Positions 27,439 through 36,075 of a stretch of DNA of 64,000 nucleotides are shown piece by piece; position 1 is the stretch's first letter, and the number at the start of each line of letters is the position of its first letter. The stretch is from the NCBI GenBank assembly GCA_963712055.1, contig CAVQGN010000002.1:204209-268208 (forward strand), written 5' to 3'. A model generated the notes under the pieces. The model saw nothing but the letters and a program-made list of their open reading frames with translations, was not told the DNA's origin and made no database searches. The position numbers and the translations under genes were made by a program. The DNA is from JAHBVL01 sp963712055 (lineage in GTDB: Bacteria; Chloroflexota; Chloroflexia; Thermomicrobiales; UBA6265).

Positions 27439-27473
27439 GAACGGCGCTGCGAAGATGGTTCGCAGCGCCGTTC
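27439..27473 (+). terminator. Perfect 15-bp hairpin after hppA
   Basis: Arms GAACGGCGCTGCGAA (27439-27453) and TTCGCAGCGCCGTTC (27459-27473) around a five-base loop, followed by CTGTTTCATT. The T-run is short, but the stem is strong and it sits between hppA and the next gene. Confidence 0.75.
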
Positions 27474-27508
27474 CTGTTTCATTCGACTCGCAAAGCAGGT
27501 AGTGGTCC

Positions 27509-28834
27509 ATGAGTGAGCGAAAGAGCATTGCGGTCATCGGTGGAGGTATGGCCGGTCTGACCGCTGCCTACCGGCTGGCCCAGACTGGGCACGCAGTGAC
27601 CCTCTGGGAACGTGGACGAGCGTTTGGTGGACAAGCCGCTGCGTTTTCAGTCGGTGACGGAATGCTCGAGCATTTCTATCATCACCTCTTTCAGAGCGAT
27701 GCCGACATCGTAGCGCTGATGGACGAACTTGGGATCGGTGATCGTCTCCTCTGGTTGCCGTCCAACGTCGGGTACTTCGCCGACGGAAAACTTTGGCCGC
27801 TGAACGGCGCGAAGGATCTCCTTGGACTCGGGTTTCTTTCCCCTCAGGATCGGATCCGGCTCGGGATGGTGACGGCCTTTCTGCAGAAAGTCACTGACTG
27901 GAAATCATTCGAATTGATCAGCGCCGAAGATTGGCTCCGGAAGGCCCTCGGCGATACTGCATACGATGCCACCTTCGGCGCGCAGCTCAACGCCAAATTC
28001 GGTCGCTACGCTTCCGAGATCGCCATGGTCTGGTTCTGGGGCAAGATCTGGCTGCGGACCACGTCACGCCGCTCTCCGCTCGACAAGGAGTATCTCGGAT
28101 ATCCACTGGGCAGTTTCAGCGTGATTGTCGATACCCTGGTCGATGCGAATCGCGCTCTCGGCGTTGATCTCCGCCTCGGCGCAGGACCGACTCGGGTGAC
28201 AACGGTCAACGGCAAGGGTCAACTCGCTTTCGACGATGGGTCACCGGATCAGGAATTCGATGCGGTGATCGCTACTGTGCCGTCAAACGTCTTTGCTCGT
28301 CTGGCCCCCGATCTCCCGGCCGATTATCAGGGCAAACTCCATGGTCTCGACTACGAAGCCGCGGTAGTTGCGCTGCTCGAACTCGACCAACCGTTAACCG
28401 ATATCTATTGGCTCAACATCGCTGATCCCGACCTCCCCTTCACGGCGGTCATCGAGCACACGAATTTCGTACCAGCATCGCATTATGGCGGCAACCATTA
28501 TGTCTATCTTTCCAAGTACCTGGAACCTGATGATCTCTGGTTTTCTCTTCCCGACGATGAGTTGCTCGCCCGATACGAACCGCATCTGCAGAAACTGAAT
28601 CCAGCCTTCAGAAGTTCCTGGATCCAGCGATCGTGGGTGTTTCGGGAACATGCAGCCCAGCCGATAATCCGGATGAACTATTCCGACCGCATCCCAGACC
28701 ACCGCACACCGCTCGCCGGTCTCTACTTGGCGAATACAACTCAGATCTATCCAGAAGACCGCGGAACGAACTACAGCGTTCGCCTCGGCAACCAGATCGC
28801 CGAACTGGTGGCAGGCGATCTCGCACGCAGATGA
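27509..28834 (+). CDS. FAD-dependent amine-oxidase-like oxidoreductase
   Basis: Flavin oxidoreductase of the NAD(P)/FAD-binding amine oxidase / protoporphyrinogen oxidase superfamily; the substrate is unknown. 441 residues. Dinucleotide-binding motif GGGMAGLTAAYRLAQTGH at about 11-28, ERGRAFGGQAAAF, then a large substrate domain, and the C-terminal FAD motif GLYLANTTQIYPEDRGTNYSVRLG. The HFYHHLFQSDADIVALMDELG stretch is typical of the branch near UDP-galactopyranose mutase-like and carotenoid-type proteins. Start ATG at 27509. It converges on the MBL gene with three bases between stops. Confidence 0.8.
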   Translation: MSERKSIAVIGGGMAGLTAAYRLAQTGHAVTLWERGRAFGGQAAAFSVGDGMLEHFYHHLFQSDADIVALMDELGIGDRLLWLPSNVGYFADGKLWPLNGAKDLLGLGFLSPQDRIRLGMVTAFLQKVTDWKSFELISAEDWLRKALGDTAYDATFGAQLNAKFGRYASEIAMVWFWGKIWLRTTSRRSPLDKEYLGYPLGSFSVIVDTLVDANRALGVDLRLGAGPTRVTTVNGKGQLAFDDGSPDQEFDAVIATVPSNVFARLAPDLPADYQGKLHGLDYEAAVVALLELDQPLTDIYWLNIADPDLPFTAVIEHTNFVPASHYGGNHYVYLSKYLEPDDLWFSLPDDELLARYEPHLQKLNPAFRSSWIQRSWVFREHAAQPIIRMNYSDRIPDHRTPLAGLYLANTTQIYPEDRGTNYSVRLGNQIAELVAGDLARR

Positions 28835-28837
28835 GGA

Positions 28838-29740
28838 TCAGGGGCTGATCGCGGTCCAGCGCAGCTGATGAGCGATCACGTCGGATCTGGCCCTCCCGCT
28901 CGTTTCGAGCGCGGAAAGAAACGCATAGACGGTCGGTTGAAGCAGGAAGTAACTGACCTGATCGGCAATCGGCGCATCAAATCGAGCCGCCAGCCGTTGA
29001 TAGATCTCGTCGACGGTCATTGCGCTCTCCATGATCAACGCCGTGATCGCCTCCTCGACCTGATCCAATAGGCCCAGATTGAGGTCGATCAACGGTCTGA
29101 GCGATTCAACCGATTCTCCATGCCCTGGAACCACCACGCTGCATCCAACTGAGCCTGCCCGTGCGAGTGCGGCACGATGTTTGATCACCGAATAGAGATA
29201 CGGGATGCGGTATTTCTCCAGCACGCTCGCCGGCAGAACGACATCAGCGCAGAAGAAGACATCCTGAATCACTAATCCAAGTTGACCCGGCGAATGCCCA
29301 GAGAGATCGATGACGTCTATGTGCCGTTCGCCGAGTTCGATCTCGCCGGGAGCGTAGACAAGATCGACTGGACTCGGATCGGCAAGGAGAAACCGGCCTC
29401 GTAATGATGGTGGCGGGTCCGCTCCGGCAAAGAGGAGCGACGGTTGCAGCAGTGGATAGCGGATGATGGCTTCATCGAGTACCGGTGCCCAGACCTGCGC
29501 CCCGGTCCGTCTGACGACCGTCGCATTGCCGCCGAAATGGTCCGCATGGGCATGGGTGGTGAGGACATGGGTGACAGAGACACCCCATTCCTCGTTGATC
29601 GTTTTCAGCGCTTTCCTGGCCGTTGTGTCGTTGAGACCGGTATCGACCATCGCACAGGAGGAATCGTCGATCCGGATCACCCCAATGTTGACCGCGCCGG
29701 GGATGTATCCGACATGGTCGCTGAGTTCAATGATCGGCAT
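28838..29740 (-). CDS. MBL-fold metallo-hydrolase
   Basis: Zinc-type metallo-beta-lactamase-fold hydrolase, glyoxalase II-like; the natural substrate is not known. 300 residues. Metal motif THAHADHFGGNA near 60-72 (HxHxDH), SGHSPGQLGLV, CADVV, and VVPGHGES, so all ligand positions of the fold are present. A C-terminal helical region (about 205-300) may carry a dimerisation or winged-helix unit. Start ATG at 29740; the promoter gap is shared with the divergent pyrB. Confidence 0.85.
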   Translation of the reverse strand: MPIIELSDHVGYIPGAVNIGVIRIDDSSCAMVDTGLNDTTARKALKTINEEWGVSVTHVLTTHAHADHFGGNATVVRRTGAQVWAPVLDEAIIRYPLLQPSLLFAGADPPPSLRGRFLLADPSPVDLVYAPGEIELGERHIDVIDLSGHSPGQLGLVIQDVFFCADVVLPASVLEKYRIPYLYSVIKHRAALARAGSVGCSVVVPGHGESVESLRPLIDLNLGLLDQVEEAITALIMESAMTVDEIYQRLAARFDAPIADQVSYFLLQPTVYAFLSALETSGRARSDVIAHQLRWTAISP

Positions 29741-29781
29741 GTCACGCTCCCGTGATTGATTCGTGATCGGTCGAGCGCCAC

Positions 29782-29807
29782 TATACTTCGCCGAGTGTCT
29801 GGCGAAG
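29782..29807 (+). promoter_or_regulatory. -10 element and leader hairpin before pyrB
   Basis: TATACT at 29782-29787, then a 7-bp perfect hairpin CTTCGCC / GGCGAAG with an eight-base loop (29786-29807), then GGAGG at 29811-29815. The hairpin lies just before the ribosome site. No T-run follows, so it is not a terminator; control by the fold is only a possibility. Confidence 0.4.
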
Positions 29808-29820
29808 ACTGGAGGAATAG

Positions 29821-30738
29821 GTGCATCAGCATATCGTCGAAGTTGGTCAATTCAGTCGTGACGAACTCTCCGACCTCTTTGCGCTAGCTGACGCCAAACG
29901 AGATCAGCCCCGGAGCGCGAGACCGCTTGACGGCAACATCCTGGCAACCCTCTTCTATGAACCTTCGACCCGCACCCGTTTGAGTTTCGAATCGGCAATG
30001 CTCAGGCAGGGCGGCGGTGTCCTGTCCACGGAAAACGCCCGTGATTTCTCCTCCGCCATCAAAGGCGAAACGGTCGAAGACACGATCAGGATCGTTCAGG
30101 GCTATGCCGATGCGATTGTCATTCGGCATTACGAACAAGGCGCCGCCAAACGCGCCGCGTCGGTGGCTTTGGTTCCGATCATCAACGGCGGCGACGGTCC
30201 GGGCGAGCACCCTACTCAGGCATTGCTCGATCTCTACACGATCCAGCACGAACTCGGGCGAATCGACGGGCTCAAGGTGGCCCTGGTTGGTGATCTCCGG
30301 TTTGGGCGAGCGGTCCGGTCGTTGGCGATTCTCCTGGCCCAAAGCAAGGATACCGAACTGATCTTCGTTTCTCCTCCGGCGGTTCCAATGGGCGACGATG
30401 TCCGCCAGGTTCTCACCGACTCCGGTGTCGCGTTCCGAGATGAGCCCGATCTGGCCAGGGCGGTGGCGGATGTCGACGTGATCTACCAGACCCGTATCCA
30501 GAGGGAACGATTTGCAACGGATGACGAGTATCAGGCGTCGCGAGGCATCTATCTAATCACCCCGGAGATCATGGCGGCAGCGCCAGCCGATTCGATCCTC
30601 CTCCACCCCCTCCCACGTGTCGATGAGATAAGTGTCGAGGTCGACTCCGACCCCCGCGCTGCCTATTTCCGGCAAGCGGAGAACGGCGTCTATATCCGCA
30701 TGGCATTGCTTGAGATGCTGCTTACGGATCACAAGTGA
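29821..30738 (+). CDS. pyrB: Aspartate carbamoyltransferase catalytic subunit
   Basis: Condenses carbamoyl phosphate with aspartate, the committed step of pyrimidine synthesis. 305 residues, normal length. The carbamoyl-phosphate motif FYEPSTRTRLSFE (about 42-54), the K-G-E loop AIKGETVEDT, GDGPGEHPTQALLDLYTI (aspartate carbamoyltransferase rather than ornithine), and LHPLPRVDEIS are all present. Starts at GTG 29821 with GGAGG five bases upstream. It stands alone here, without pyrR, pyrC or carA beside it; a 500-bp repeat-bearing gap follows. Confidence 0.96.
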   Translation: MHQHIVEVGQFSRDELSDLFALADAKRDQPRSARPLDGNILATLFYEPSTRTRLSFESAMLRQGGGVLSTENARDFSSAIKGETVEDTIRIVQGYADAIVIRHYEQGAAKRAASVALVPIINGGDGPGEHPTQALLDLYTIQHELGRIDGLKVALVGDLRFGRAVRSLAILLAQSKDTELIFVSPPAVPMGDDVRQVLTDSGVAFRDEPDLARAVADVDVIYQTRIQRERFATDDEYQASRGIYLITPEIMAAAPADSILLHPLPRVDEISVEVDSDPRAAYFRQAENGVYIRMALLEMLLTDHK

Positions 30739-30776
30739 CCGTCCGGCGAATAGGGAACATGAAATCCGTCGCAAAC

Positions 30777-31075
30777 CCAAGATGACTCTCGTTGCTGGTT
30801 CCATTCTTCAGCTGAGGAGCGGAACAGCAGTGCTAACCGAGTACTGTCATGCTGAGGCACGAAGCATCTTCTGCCGCAGCAGTGACTCTCAACGAACCGA
30901 CCAGTAAGAAAACACGAGATCTTTTGAAAGTCCAAGATGACTCTCGTTGCTGGTTCCATTCTTCAACTGAGGAGCGGAACAGCAGTGCTAACCGAGTACT
31001 GTCATGCTGAGGCACGAAGCATCTCCTGCCGCAGCAGTGACTCTCAACGAACCGACCAGTAGAAAACACGAGATC
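30777..31075 (+). repeat. Tandem pair of a ~145-bp intergenic repeat
   Basis: Two nearly identical copies, 30777-30921 and 30932-31075, offset 155 bases, differing by a few substitutions and one deletion. Each holds TCATGCTGAGG-CACGAAGCATC, a short inverted repeat able to fold. They lie between pyrB and ybaB, with no coding potential. A related TCAYSCTGAG core occurs in the repeat at 60316. The rest of the 30739-31244 gap holds the ybaB promoter only. Confidence 0.85.
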
Positions 31076-31244
31076 CTTCGCGCGCTCAGGAGGACGATGC
31101 TCAAGCTCTGACATCCCATCTTCCAGAGACTGTCCCCGCTACCGTAACCCCTCCAATAAGGGCCGGCGTATACTCGTTTCCACGGACAACATGTCGCCGT
31201 GCGGCAGTTGGTCACCAACCAGATCACCTGAGAGGAGTACAACC

Positions 31245-31550
31245 ATGGGCGGGATCAATATGAAAATGATCCAGCAGATGCAGAACAAGATGGCGAAAAT
31301 CCAGCAGGAACTCGAGGAAACGATCGTCGAGGGCAGTTCCGGAGGTGGTGTCGTCACGGCCCGTGTTACAGGTGCCAAGGAGTTTGCCGGGATCAAGATT
31401 GATCCGAGTGCGGTAGATCCCGAAGATGTCGAAATGCTGGAAGACCTCATCACCGCCGCGATTCAGGACGCCATGACCCGCGCCACCGAACTGAGTGGCG
31501 AAAAACTCGGCGCATTGACCGGTGGAATGAAGATCCCGGGACTTATGTAA
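31245..31550 (+). CDS. YbaB/EbfC nucleoid-associated protein
   Basis: Small DNA-binding dimer that coats the nucleoid. 101 residues from ATG at 31245, chosen for AGGAG at 31232-31237; upstream codons in the same frame are leader. MKMIQQMQNKMAKIQQELEET is the family N-terminal helix, GGVVTARVTGAKEFAGIKIDP the central strand, and a C-terminal Gly/Met tail (GGMKIPGLM). A -10 TATACT lies at 31169-31174. The usual dnaX-ybaB-recR neighbours are missing; DUF951 and an MFS gene follow. Confidence 0.92.
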   Translation: MGGINMKMIQQMQNKMAKIQQELEETIVEGSSGGGVVTARVTGAKEFAGIKIDPSAVDPEDVEMLEDLITAAIQDAMTRATELSGEKLGALTGGMKIPGLM

Positions 31551-31568
31551 CGCACATATCGCTGCATC

Positions 31569-31841
31569 ATGCCAATCCGCCGCGATGGTCCAGAACCATT
31601 TTTCGTGGAAGACGTCGTCCGCCTGCGCAAACCCCATCCGTGTGGAAGCACGGACTGGAAGGTCTACCGTGTTGGCGCTGATGTTGGCGTGCAATGTCTG
31701 GGATGTGAACGTCGGGTGATGCTCGTTCGACGCGAACTTGAACGCCGGATGAAAGCGTTCATCAGTCGCGGGCCAGGCTACCAAACAGAAGCAAGTCCGA
31801 TGTCGGCAGACTCAGCGCAGGAAGCAGCAGTCGATGGCTGA
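31569..31841 (+). CDS. DUF951 family protein
   Basis: Small protein found widely in Gram-positive bacteria; function unknown. 90 residues. The DUF951 signature is clear: DVVRLRKPHPCGSTDWKVYRVGAD followed by CLGCERRVMLVRRELERRMK, with three cysteines including CxxC that could hold a metal. The last 20 residues (Ser/Ala/Gln-rich) are not part of the family core. It lies 18 bases after ybaB and its stop overlaps the MFS start, so the three form one transcript. Confidence 0.88.
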   Translation: MPIRRDGPEPFFVEDVVRLRKPHPCGSTDWKVYRVGADVGVQCLGCERRVMLVRRELERRMKAFISRGPGYQTEASPMSADSAQEAAVDG

Positions 31842-33267
31842 CGCGAACGCCCTATCCGCCGAGTCGGGCGAACCCTCACGCATCCCAGCGGCTCCGCGGA
31901 AAAAGAGTTCCTTTGGTCAGGTCTTGCGCAACGGTGCTTTTTTGCGTCTCTGGATCGCGCAACTCCTCTCTCAGACCGCCAACAACATGGTTAATTTCGC
32001 ACTGCTGATGCAGGTGCAGAACATCATCGAAGTGCACGACGTCAAGCAGGCGAACACGGCCACGAGCCTCATCATTCTTTCCTTTTCGCTGCCCTCGATT
32101 CTCTTCGGTCCAATTGCAGGCGTGGTCGCCGATCGTTTCAACCGCAAGCACGTGATGGTCGTCACGAACCTTCTTCGGGTCGTGGCCATGGTGATGTTTC
32201 TCTTCATTCAACCTGCGTGGAATGTCGGCACAATCCTGGTCGCTACGTATGCGGTGACCTTCGTTTTTGGTGTCGCCGGGCAGTTTTTTGCTCCGGCCCA
32301 AGGCGCGATGATTCCGCAGGTCGTTCCGCGAGAACAACTCGTCTCGGCTAACGGGCTCTTCAACCTCACCTTCACCGGTTCACAGCTGCTGGGTTTTGCG
32401 ATTCTCGGGCCGTTGCTGGTCAAGATCGTCGGCGTCGATAGTGTTTTTGTGATCTCACTCGTCGTATTTGCGCTCTGTGCAGGGATCGTCTTCACTCTAC
32501 CCGACACGAAGATCATCGTCTCGAAAGTTGCCGGCGCCGAACACCCGCTGCGAAGGCTATGGGCCGACATCCGCGAGGGACTGGTCTATATCGTCCAGGA
32601 TCCGGTGCTGATGCGCGCGATCGCCTACCTCACAATCGCCGCCACCACGTTCCTAATGGTTGCCGCGCTTGGTCCAGAGTTCATGACCAGCGTCGTCGGG
32701 CTGCCGAACGAAGACATCGTCTACGTTGTCCTTCCGGCAGGTCTGGGGGTGCTGCTCGGTGTGCTGATGGTCAACAGAGTATTGAAACTCTTTCCACGCC
32801 GCTATGTGGTCGATACCGCGATGACCATAGCCGGGCTTTCACTAGCGGGTATCGCGCTAGTCGACCCGATTTTCAATCTCATCTGGATAAACGGAAATGC
32901 CCCGAACGAGTTGGTTGTCACGTTCGTAGCGATTCTGGCGATGATTCTCGGCGCTTGCAACGCGTTCATCCTGGTGCCATCGCAGACAATCCTACAGGAA
33001 CGGTCGCACGAGTATGTCCGCGCGCGAGTGTATGCCACGTTTTTCACGATCTCGAATACTTTTTCGTTTATCCCGATCTTTCTTGCGGCCGCGATGGCTG
33101 ATCTCTTCGGGGTCGCGCAGGTGCTGCTGGTAGTCGCGATTCTGGTTGTGGCAATTGGCGCAATGGGACTGATTCACCAGCGTGCCGTCGAGGAAGCGAG
33201 TTGGCAAGCCACCCGGACCCGCCACCGCGAGGGTCCTGAAACGCTCGCTATTCCAACCCGTCGCTGA
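31834..33267 (+). CDS. Major facilitator superfamily transporter
   Basis: Twelve-helix secondary transporter, probably exporting a small molecule; the substrate is unknown. 477 residues. The first cytosolic loop has PIAGVVADRFNRKHVMVVTNLLR, the MFS loop-2 motif (GxxaDRxxRk). Helices are spread from about 30 to 450, with a central loop near 225-245. It resembles the MFS_3/enterobactin-exporter-like group with the AQGAMIPQVVPREQLVSANGL signature. The start at 31834 overlaps the DUF951 end by eight bases. The tail from 450 is polar. It converges on recN. Confidence 0.87.
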   Translation: MADANALSAESGEPSRIPAAPRKKSSFGQVLRNGAFLRLWIAQLLSQTANNMVNFALLMQVQNIIEVHDVKQANTATSLIILSFSLPSILFGPIAGVVADRFNRKHVMVVTNLLRVVAMVMFLFIQPAWNVGTILVATYAVTFVFGVAGQFFAPAQGAMIPQVVPREQLVSANGLFNLTFTGSQLLGFAILGPLLVKIVGVDSVFVISLVVFALCAGIVFTLPDTKIIVSKVAGAEHPLRRLWADIREGLVYIVQDPVLMRAIAYLTIAATTFLMVAALGPEFMTSVVGLPNEDIVYVVLPAGLGVLLGVLMVNRVLKLFPRRYVVDTAMTIAGLSLAGIALVDPIFNLIWINGNAPNELVVTFVAILAMILGACNAFILVPSQTILQERSHEYVRARVYATFFTISNTFSFIPIFLAAAMADLFGVAQVLLVVAILVVAIGAMGLIHQRAVEEASWQATRTRHREGPETLAIPTRR

Positions 33268-33326
33268 CCAGGGATCGTCTCTGGGACAAGCTTCGCATCA
33301 CCGCAGTCAGGACGAGCGGTTGAGAC

Positions 33327-35066
33327 TCAGGACGCCCCTGTTGCTCGCTGAAGGATCTCTGCCGCTTTCGTTCTGGACGCGGCGGTGATCGGAAGACCGT
33401 CGAGCATGGCGGCGAGCTCATCGATACGCTCAGCATCGGTCAGTTCGATCGCTTCGGTCCGACTCCTGCCACCGGCGGCGCTCTTGCTGATGCGAAGATG
33501 GAGATCGGCATAACCGGCAACCTGCGGCAGGTGGGTAATCACGATCACCTGCCGCCCACCAGCCAACGCGGCGAGTTTTTGCCCGACAGGTTGGGCAGAA
33601 CGGCCCCCAATGCCAACATCGACCTCGTCGAACACGAGCGTTGCCGGAGCCTGGAATTCGGCTAACACCGATTTGAGCGCCAGCATCACGCGCGCCATTT
33701 CACCACCGGAGGCGATTTTCGCCAATGGACGCGGTGGTTCTCCGGGATTCGGCGCAAAAAGGAATTCGACCACATCGGCGCCGTCGCGATCGATACCGCT
33801 GCGGCCGCCAGACGCCTCTGACCCGCTCCCATGAAGCCGCGACGCCACAGCGACGGTCAGGCTTGTGTCACCAAGCTGAAGATCGCGTATAGCACCAGCT
33901 GCAGCGATGGTGAGACGTTCGGCGGCCTCAGTCCGGGCTTTTGAGAGAGCGATTGCTGCCGACTGCAAAGCGCCATAGCGAGCGACTTCCGCCTCCGCAA
34001 GCGCTTCTTCACTCGCTTCGTTTCCGCCGAGCCGTTCGAGTTCGTCGCGCGATCTCTCGAGGTGCGCGAGAAGCCCCTGGATATCGGTTCCATACTTCCG
34101 CTTGGCCTGAACGATCAGGTCGAGGCGAACGACCGCTTCATCGAGGCGGGTAGGGTCGGACTCAACCTCACCCGCGTAATTCCGCAGGTCGGCATTGATG
34201 TCACCAAGGAGAAAGAGCAACTCGTTGAGACGTTCGGAAATCGGGGTCAGCGTGGAGTCGAGTTCGACCAACGAGCTGATCGTTCGGCCGGACTGCCGGA
34301 TCTGGGAATCAGCGGTTTGGAGCTCGTCCTCGCCGCTGGCTTCATCCTCGCTGAGCATAACCAGTGCTTCGTGGACACCGGCGTGCAATCGACTGGCATG
34401 GGTCAAGCGAGAAATCTCGATCTCGAGAGCTTCGTCTTCGCCAGGAAGCGGGCCGATTGCTTCGAGTTCGTCGACTTGATAGCGAAGGAGATCGAGGCGA
34501 TCGGTCCTGTCGCGGGCAGATTCGTGGAAGGACCGGAGCGCGTCGCTGGCGGTTCTCCAGTCGTCGTAGCGTTGACTCACGCCATCAAGGAGGGCCCGAT
34601 CGACACCGAAATCATCCAGCAACCGAGCCTGGATATCGGCGCGAAGCAGTGACAGATGCTCACTCTGGCCGTGGATGTCGACGAGCAAAGATCCAAGTTG
34701 CGCCAGCAATCCTACGGTGATCGGGCGACCGTTGACCCGCGCCATCGTGCGACCGCTGGCGCTTATCTCCCGCGTCAGAATCAAGTGGTCGTCGTCGGCT
34801 GAAATCCCGTTTTCGGTGAGCAAGGAGTTGATCTGGTCGCGATGGGCCGAGCCTTCGAGGTCAAACGCGGCATCAACAACCGCCGTTCTTGCCCCGGATC
34901 TGACGACCATCGAACTCGTTCGATCGCCCAGCACCGCGCCGAGCGCATCGACGATGATCGATTTGCCCGCGCCGGTTTCGCCGGTAATCGCGGTGAGCCC
35001 GGGACCAAAACGAACACTCAAAGAGTCGATGATCGCGAAATCGCGAATCTCGAGATGAGAAAGCAT
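33327..35066 (-). CDS. recN: DNA repair protein RecN
   Basis: SMC-like ATPase of double-strand break repair. 579 residues, normal length. N-terminal Walker A GETGAGKSIIVDALG near 30-44, FAIIDSLSVRFGPGLTAITG at the start, a long coiled coil from about 150 to 400, the signature region IASGGEMARVMLALKSVL, and Walker B TLVFDEVDVGIGGRSAQPVG with the RecN-type VGIGG. Start ATG at 35066. No LexA box of the CGAAC-N4-GTTCG type lies in the short gap upstream, so SOS control of recN is not supported here. Confidence 0.96.
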   Translation of the reverse strand: MLSHLEIRDFAIIDSLSVRFGPGLTAITGETGAGKSIIVDALGAVLGDRTSSMVVRSGARTAVVDAAFDLEGSAHRDQINSLLTENGISADDDHLILTREISASGRTMARVNGRPITVGLLAQLGSLLVDIHGQSEHLSLLRADIQARLLDDFGVDRALLDGVSQRYDDWRTASDALRSFHESARDRTDRLDLLRYQVDELEAIGPLPGEDEALEIEISRLTHASRLHAGVHEALVMLSEDEASGEDELQTADSQIRQSGRTISSLVELDSTLTPISERLNELLFLLGDINADLRNYAGEVESDPTRLDEAVVRLDLIVQAKRKYGTDIQGLLAHLERSRDELERLGGNEASEEALAEAEVARYGALQSAAIALSKARTEAAERLTIAAAGAIRDLQLGDTSLTVAVASRLHGSGSEASGGRSGIDRDGADVVEFLFAPNPGEPPRPLAKIASGGEMARVMLALKSVLAEFQAPATLVFDEVDVGIGGRSAQPVGQKLAALAGGRQVIVITHLPQVAGYADLHLRISKSAAGGRSRTEAIELTDAERIDELAAMLDGLPITAASRTKAAEILQRATGAS

Positions 35067-35086
35067 GGCATTGGCGACGCCTCGTG

Positions 35087-36037
35087 TCAGGAGGGGTCGT
35101 CCCGTTTTAGGAAACCGGTCATGCAGTGGATCCCGCCTCCGGCTTTGATCAATTCGGAAACATCGATGGTGTTGCAGATCACCCCGGCTGCTTCGTATTT
35201 CGCCTGCGCATTGTCTGCGCCGGTCGGCATCAGGATTTCTCCCGGACGGAGCGCGACGAAATTCATGGGCAGACAGTTCTGAGCTTCGGTTTCATCCTCG
35301 ATTTCGATGAAACGGAACCCACGCTCCCGGAGGACCTCAACGATCCGATACGGGGTCCGCCGCGGCCAGATAACGGCGAGATCCTTGTCGAGGAAATTGA
35401 GAAGACCGTCGAGATGCATCGCGCCCCACGGCAGTCCGACCCGTTCGACCTGAGCCACGCCGATTTCTTTGAGCATCCGTTCGACCTGGTCCGCGCCTTC
35501 TCGGTTGGTGCGCAATCCCTCGGCGAGAAAACAGAGATCCTTGTCGACCCAGGAGACATCGGCGCCTTCGAACGTTCCATGGCCGTGGACAGTCATCAAG
35601 ATCGGCACGCCATTCGCACTGAGTGCTTCAGAGACGAATCGTTCTTCACCTGCGCGGACGGTTGAAGCCGGGCGGGTGATGATCGCGCCCTCGGGGGTCA
35701 TCAGCATCAGATCGCGAATGAACATCCCGTTGGGTTTGTCGGGCCGTCCGTGCTGAACCGGGTAGACAGCCACGCCGTGGCTTTCGTAGGCAGCGATCAG
35801 GTCACGATGCTGCTGGCGGGCGATGTCGGAAACGACATCGCTCCGCATCTGCATCGCGTCGAAATCCTCAATCAGATCGAGTTCCTGACCGGGGGTACGA
35901 AGCAGAACCGCATGGAGACGGCCACATTCCGATGACGATCCCCACGGTCCCCAGACGTCCTCCATATCCTCGCGAAAAGAGTGGTTTCGCTGCGACCACT
36001 TAGTCCCGCCATACGCGGCGGTCAGCGATGCTGTCAT
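35087..36037 (-). CDS. Arginine deiminase / dimethylarginine dimethylaminohydrolase-like protein
   Basis: Member of the guanidine-modifying (amidinotransferase/deiminase) superfamily, cutting or moving guanidino groups through a catalytic cysteine. 316 residues. Visible: SSECGRLHAVLLRTPG near the start, GHGTFEGADVSWVD (acidic substrate residues), MHLDGLLNFLDKDLAVIWP (catalytic His region), and the C-terminal GGGIHCMTGFL with the nucleophile Cys near 309. The exact reaction (arginine, dimethylarginine or another) is not decided by sequence. Twenty bases before recN in the same direction. Confidence 0.82.
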   Translation of the reverse strand: MTASLTAAYGGTKWSQRNHSFREDMEDVWGPWGSSSECGRLHAVLLRTPGQELDLIEDFDAMQMRSDVVSDIARQQHRDLIAAYESHGVAVYPVQHGRPDKPNGMFIRDLMLMTPEGAIITRPASTVRAGEERFVSEALSANGVPILMTVHGHGTFEGADVSWVDKDLCFLAEGLRTNREGADQVERMLKEIGVAQVERVGLPWGAMHLDGLLNFLDKDLAVIWPRRTPYRIVEVLRERGFRFIEIEDETEAQNCLPMNFVALRPGEILMPTGADNAQAKYEAAGVICNTIDVSELIKAGGGIHCMTGFLKRDDPS

Positions 36038-36075
36038 GCTTCTGTTCCGTTCTCTCTCCCAGTTCGTTGCGAAAC

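Noticed and set aside
30777..31075. CRISPR array
   Set aside because: Only two long copies with no short regular repeat-spacer pattern; likewise at 60316-60526. No cas gene is present.
35067..35090. LexA box for recN
   Set aside because: No GAAC-N4-GTTC match in the short upstream gap.
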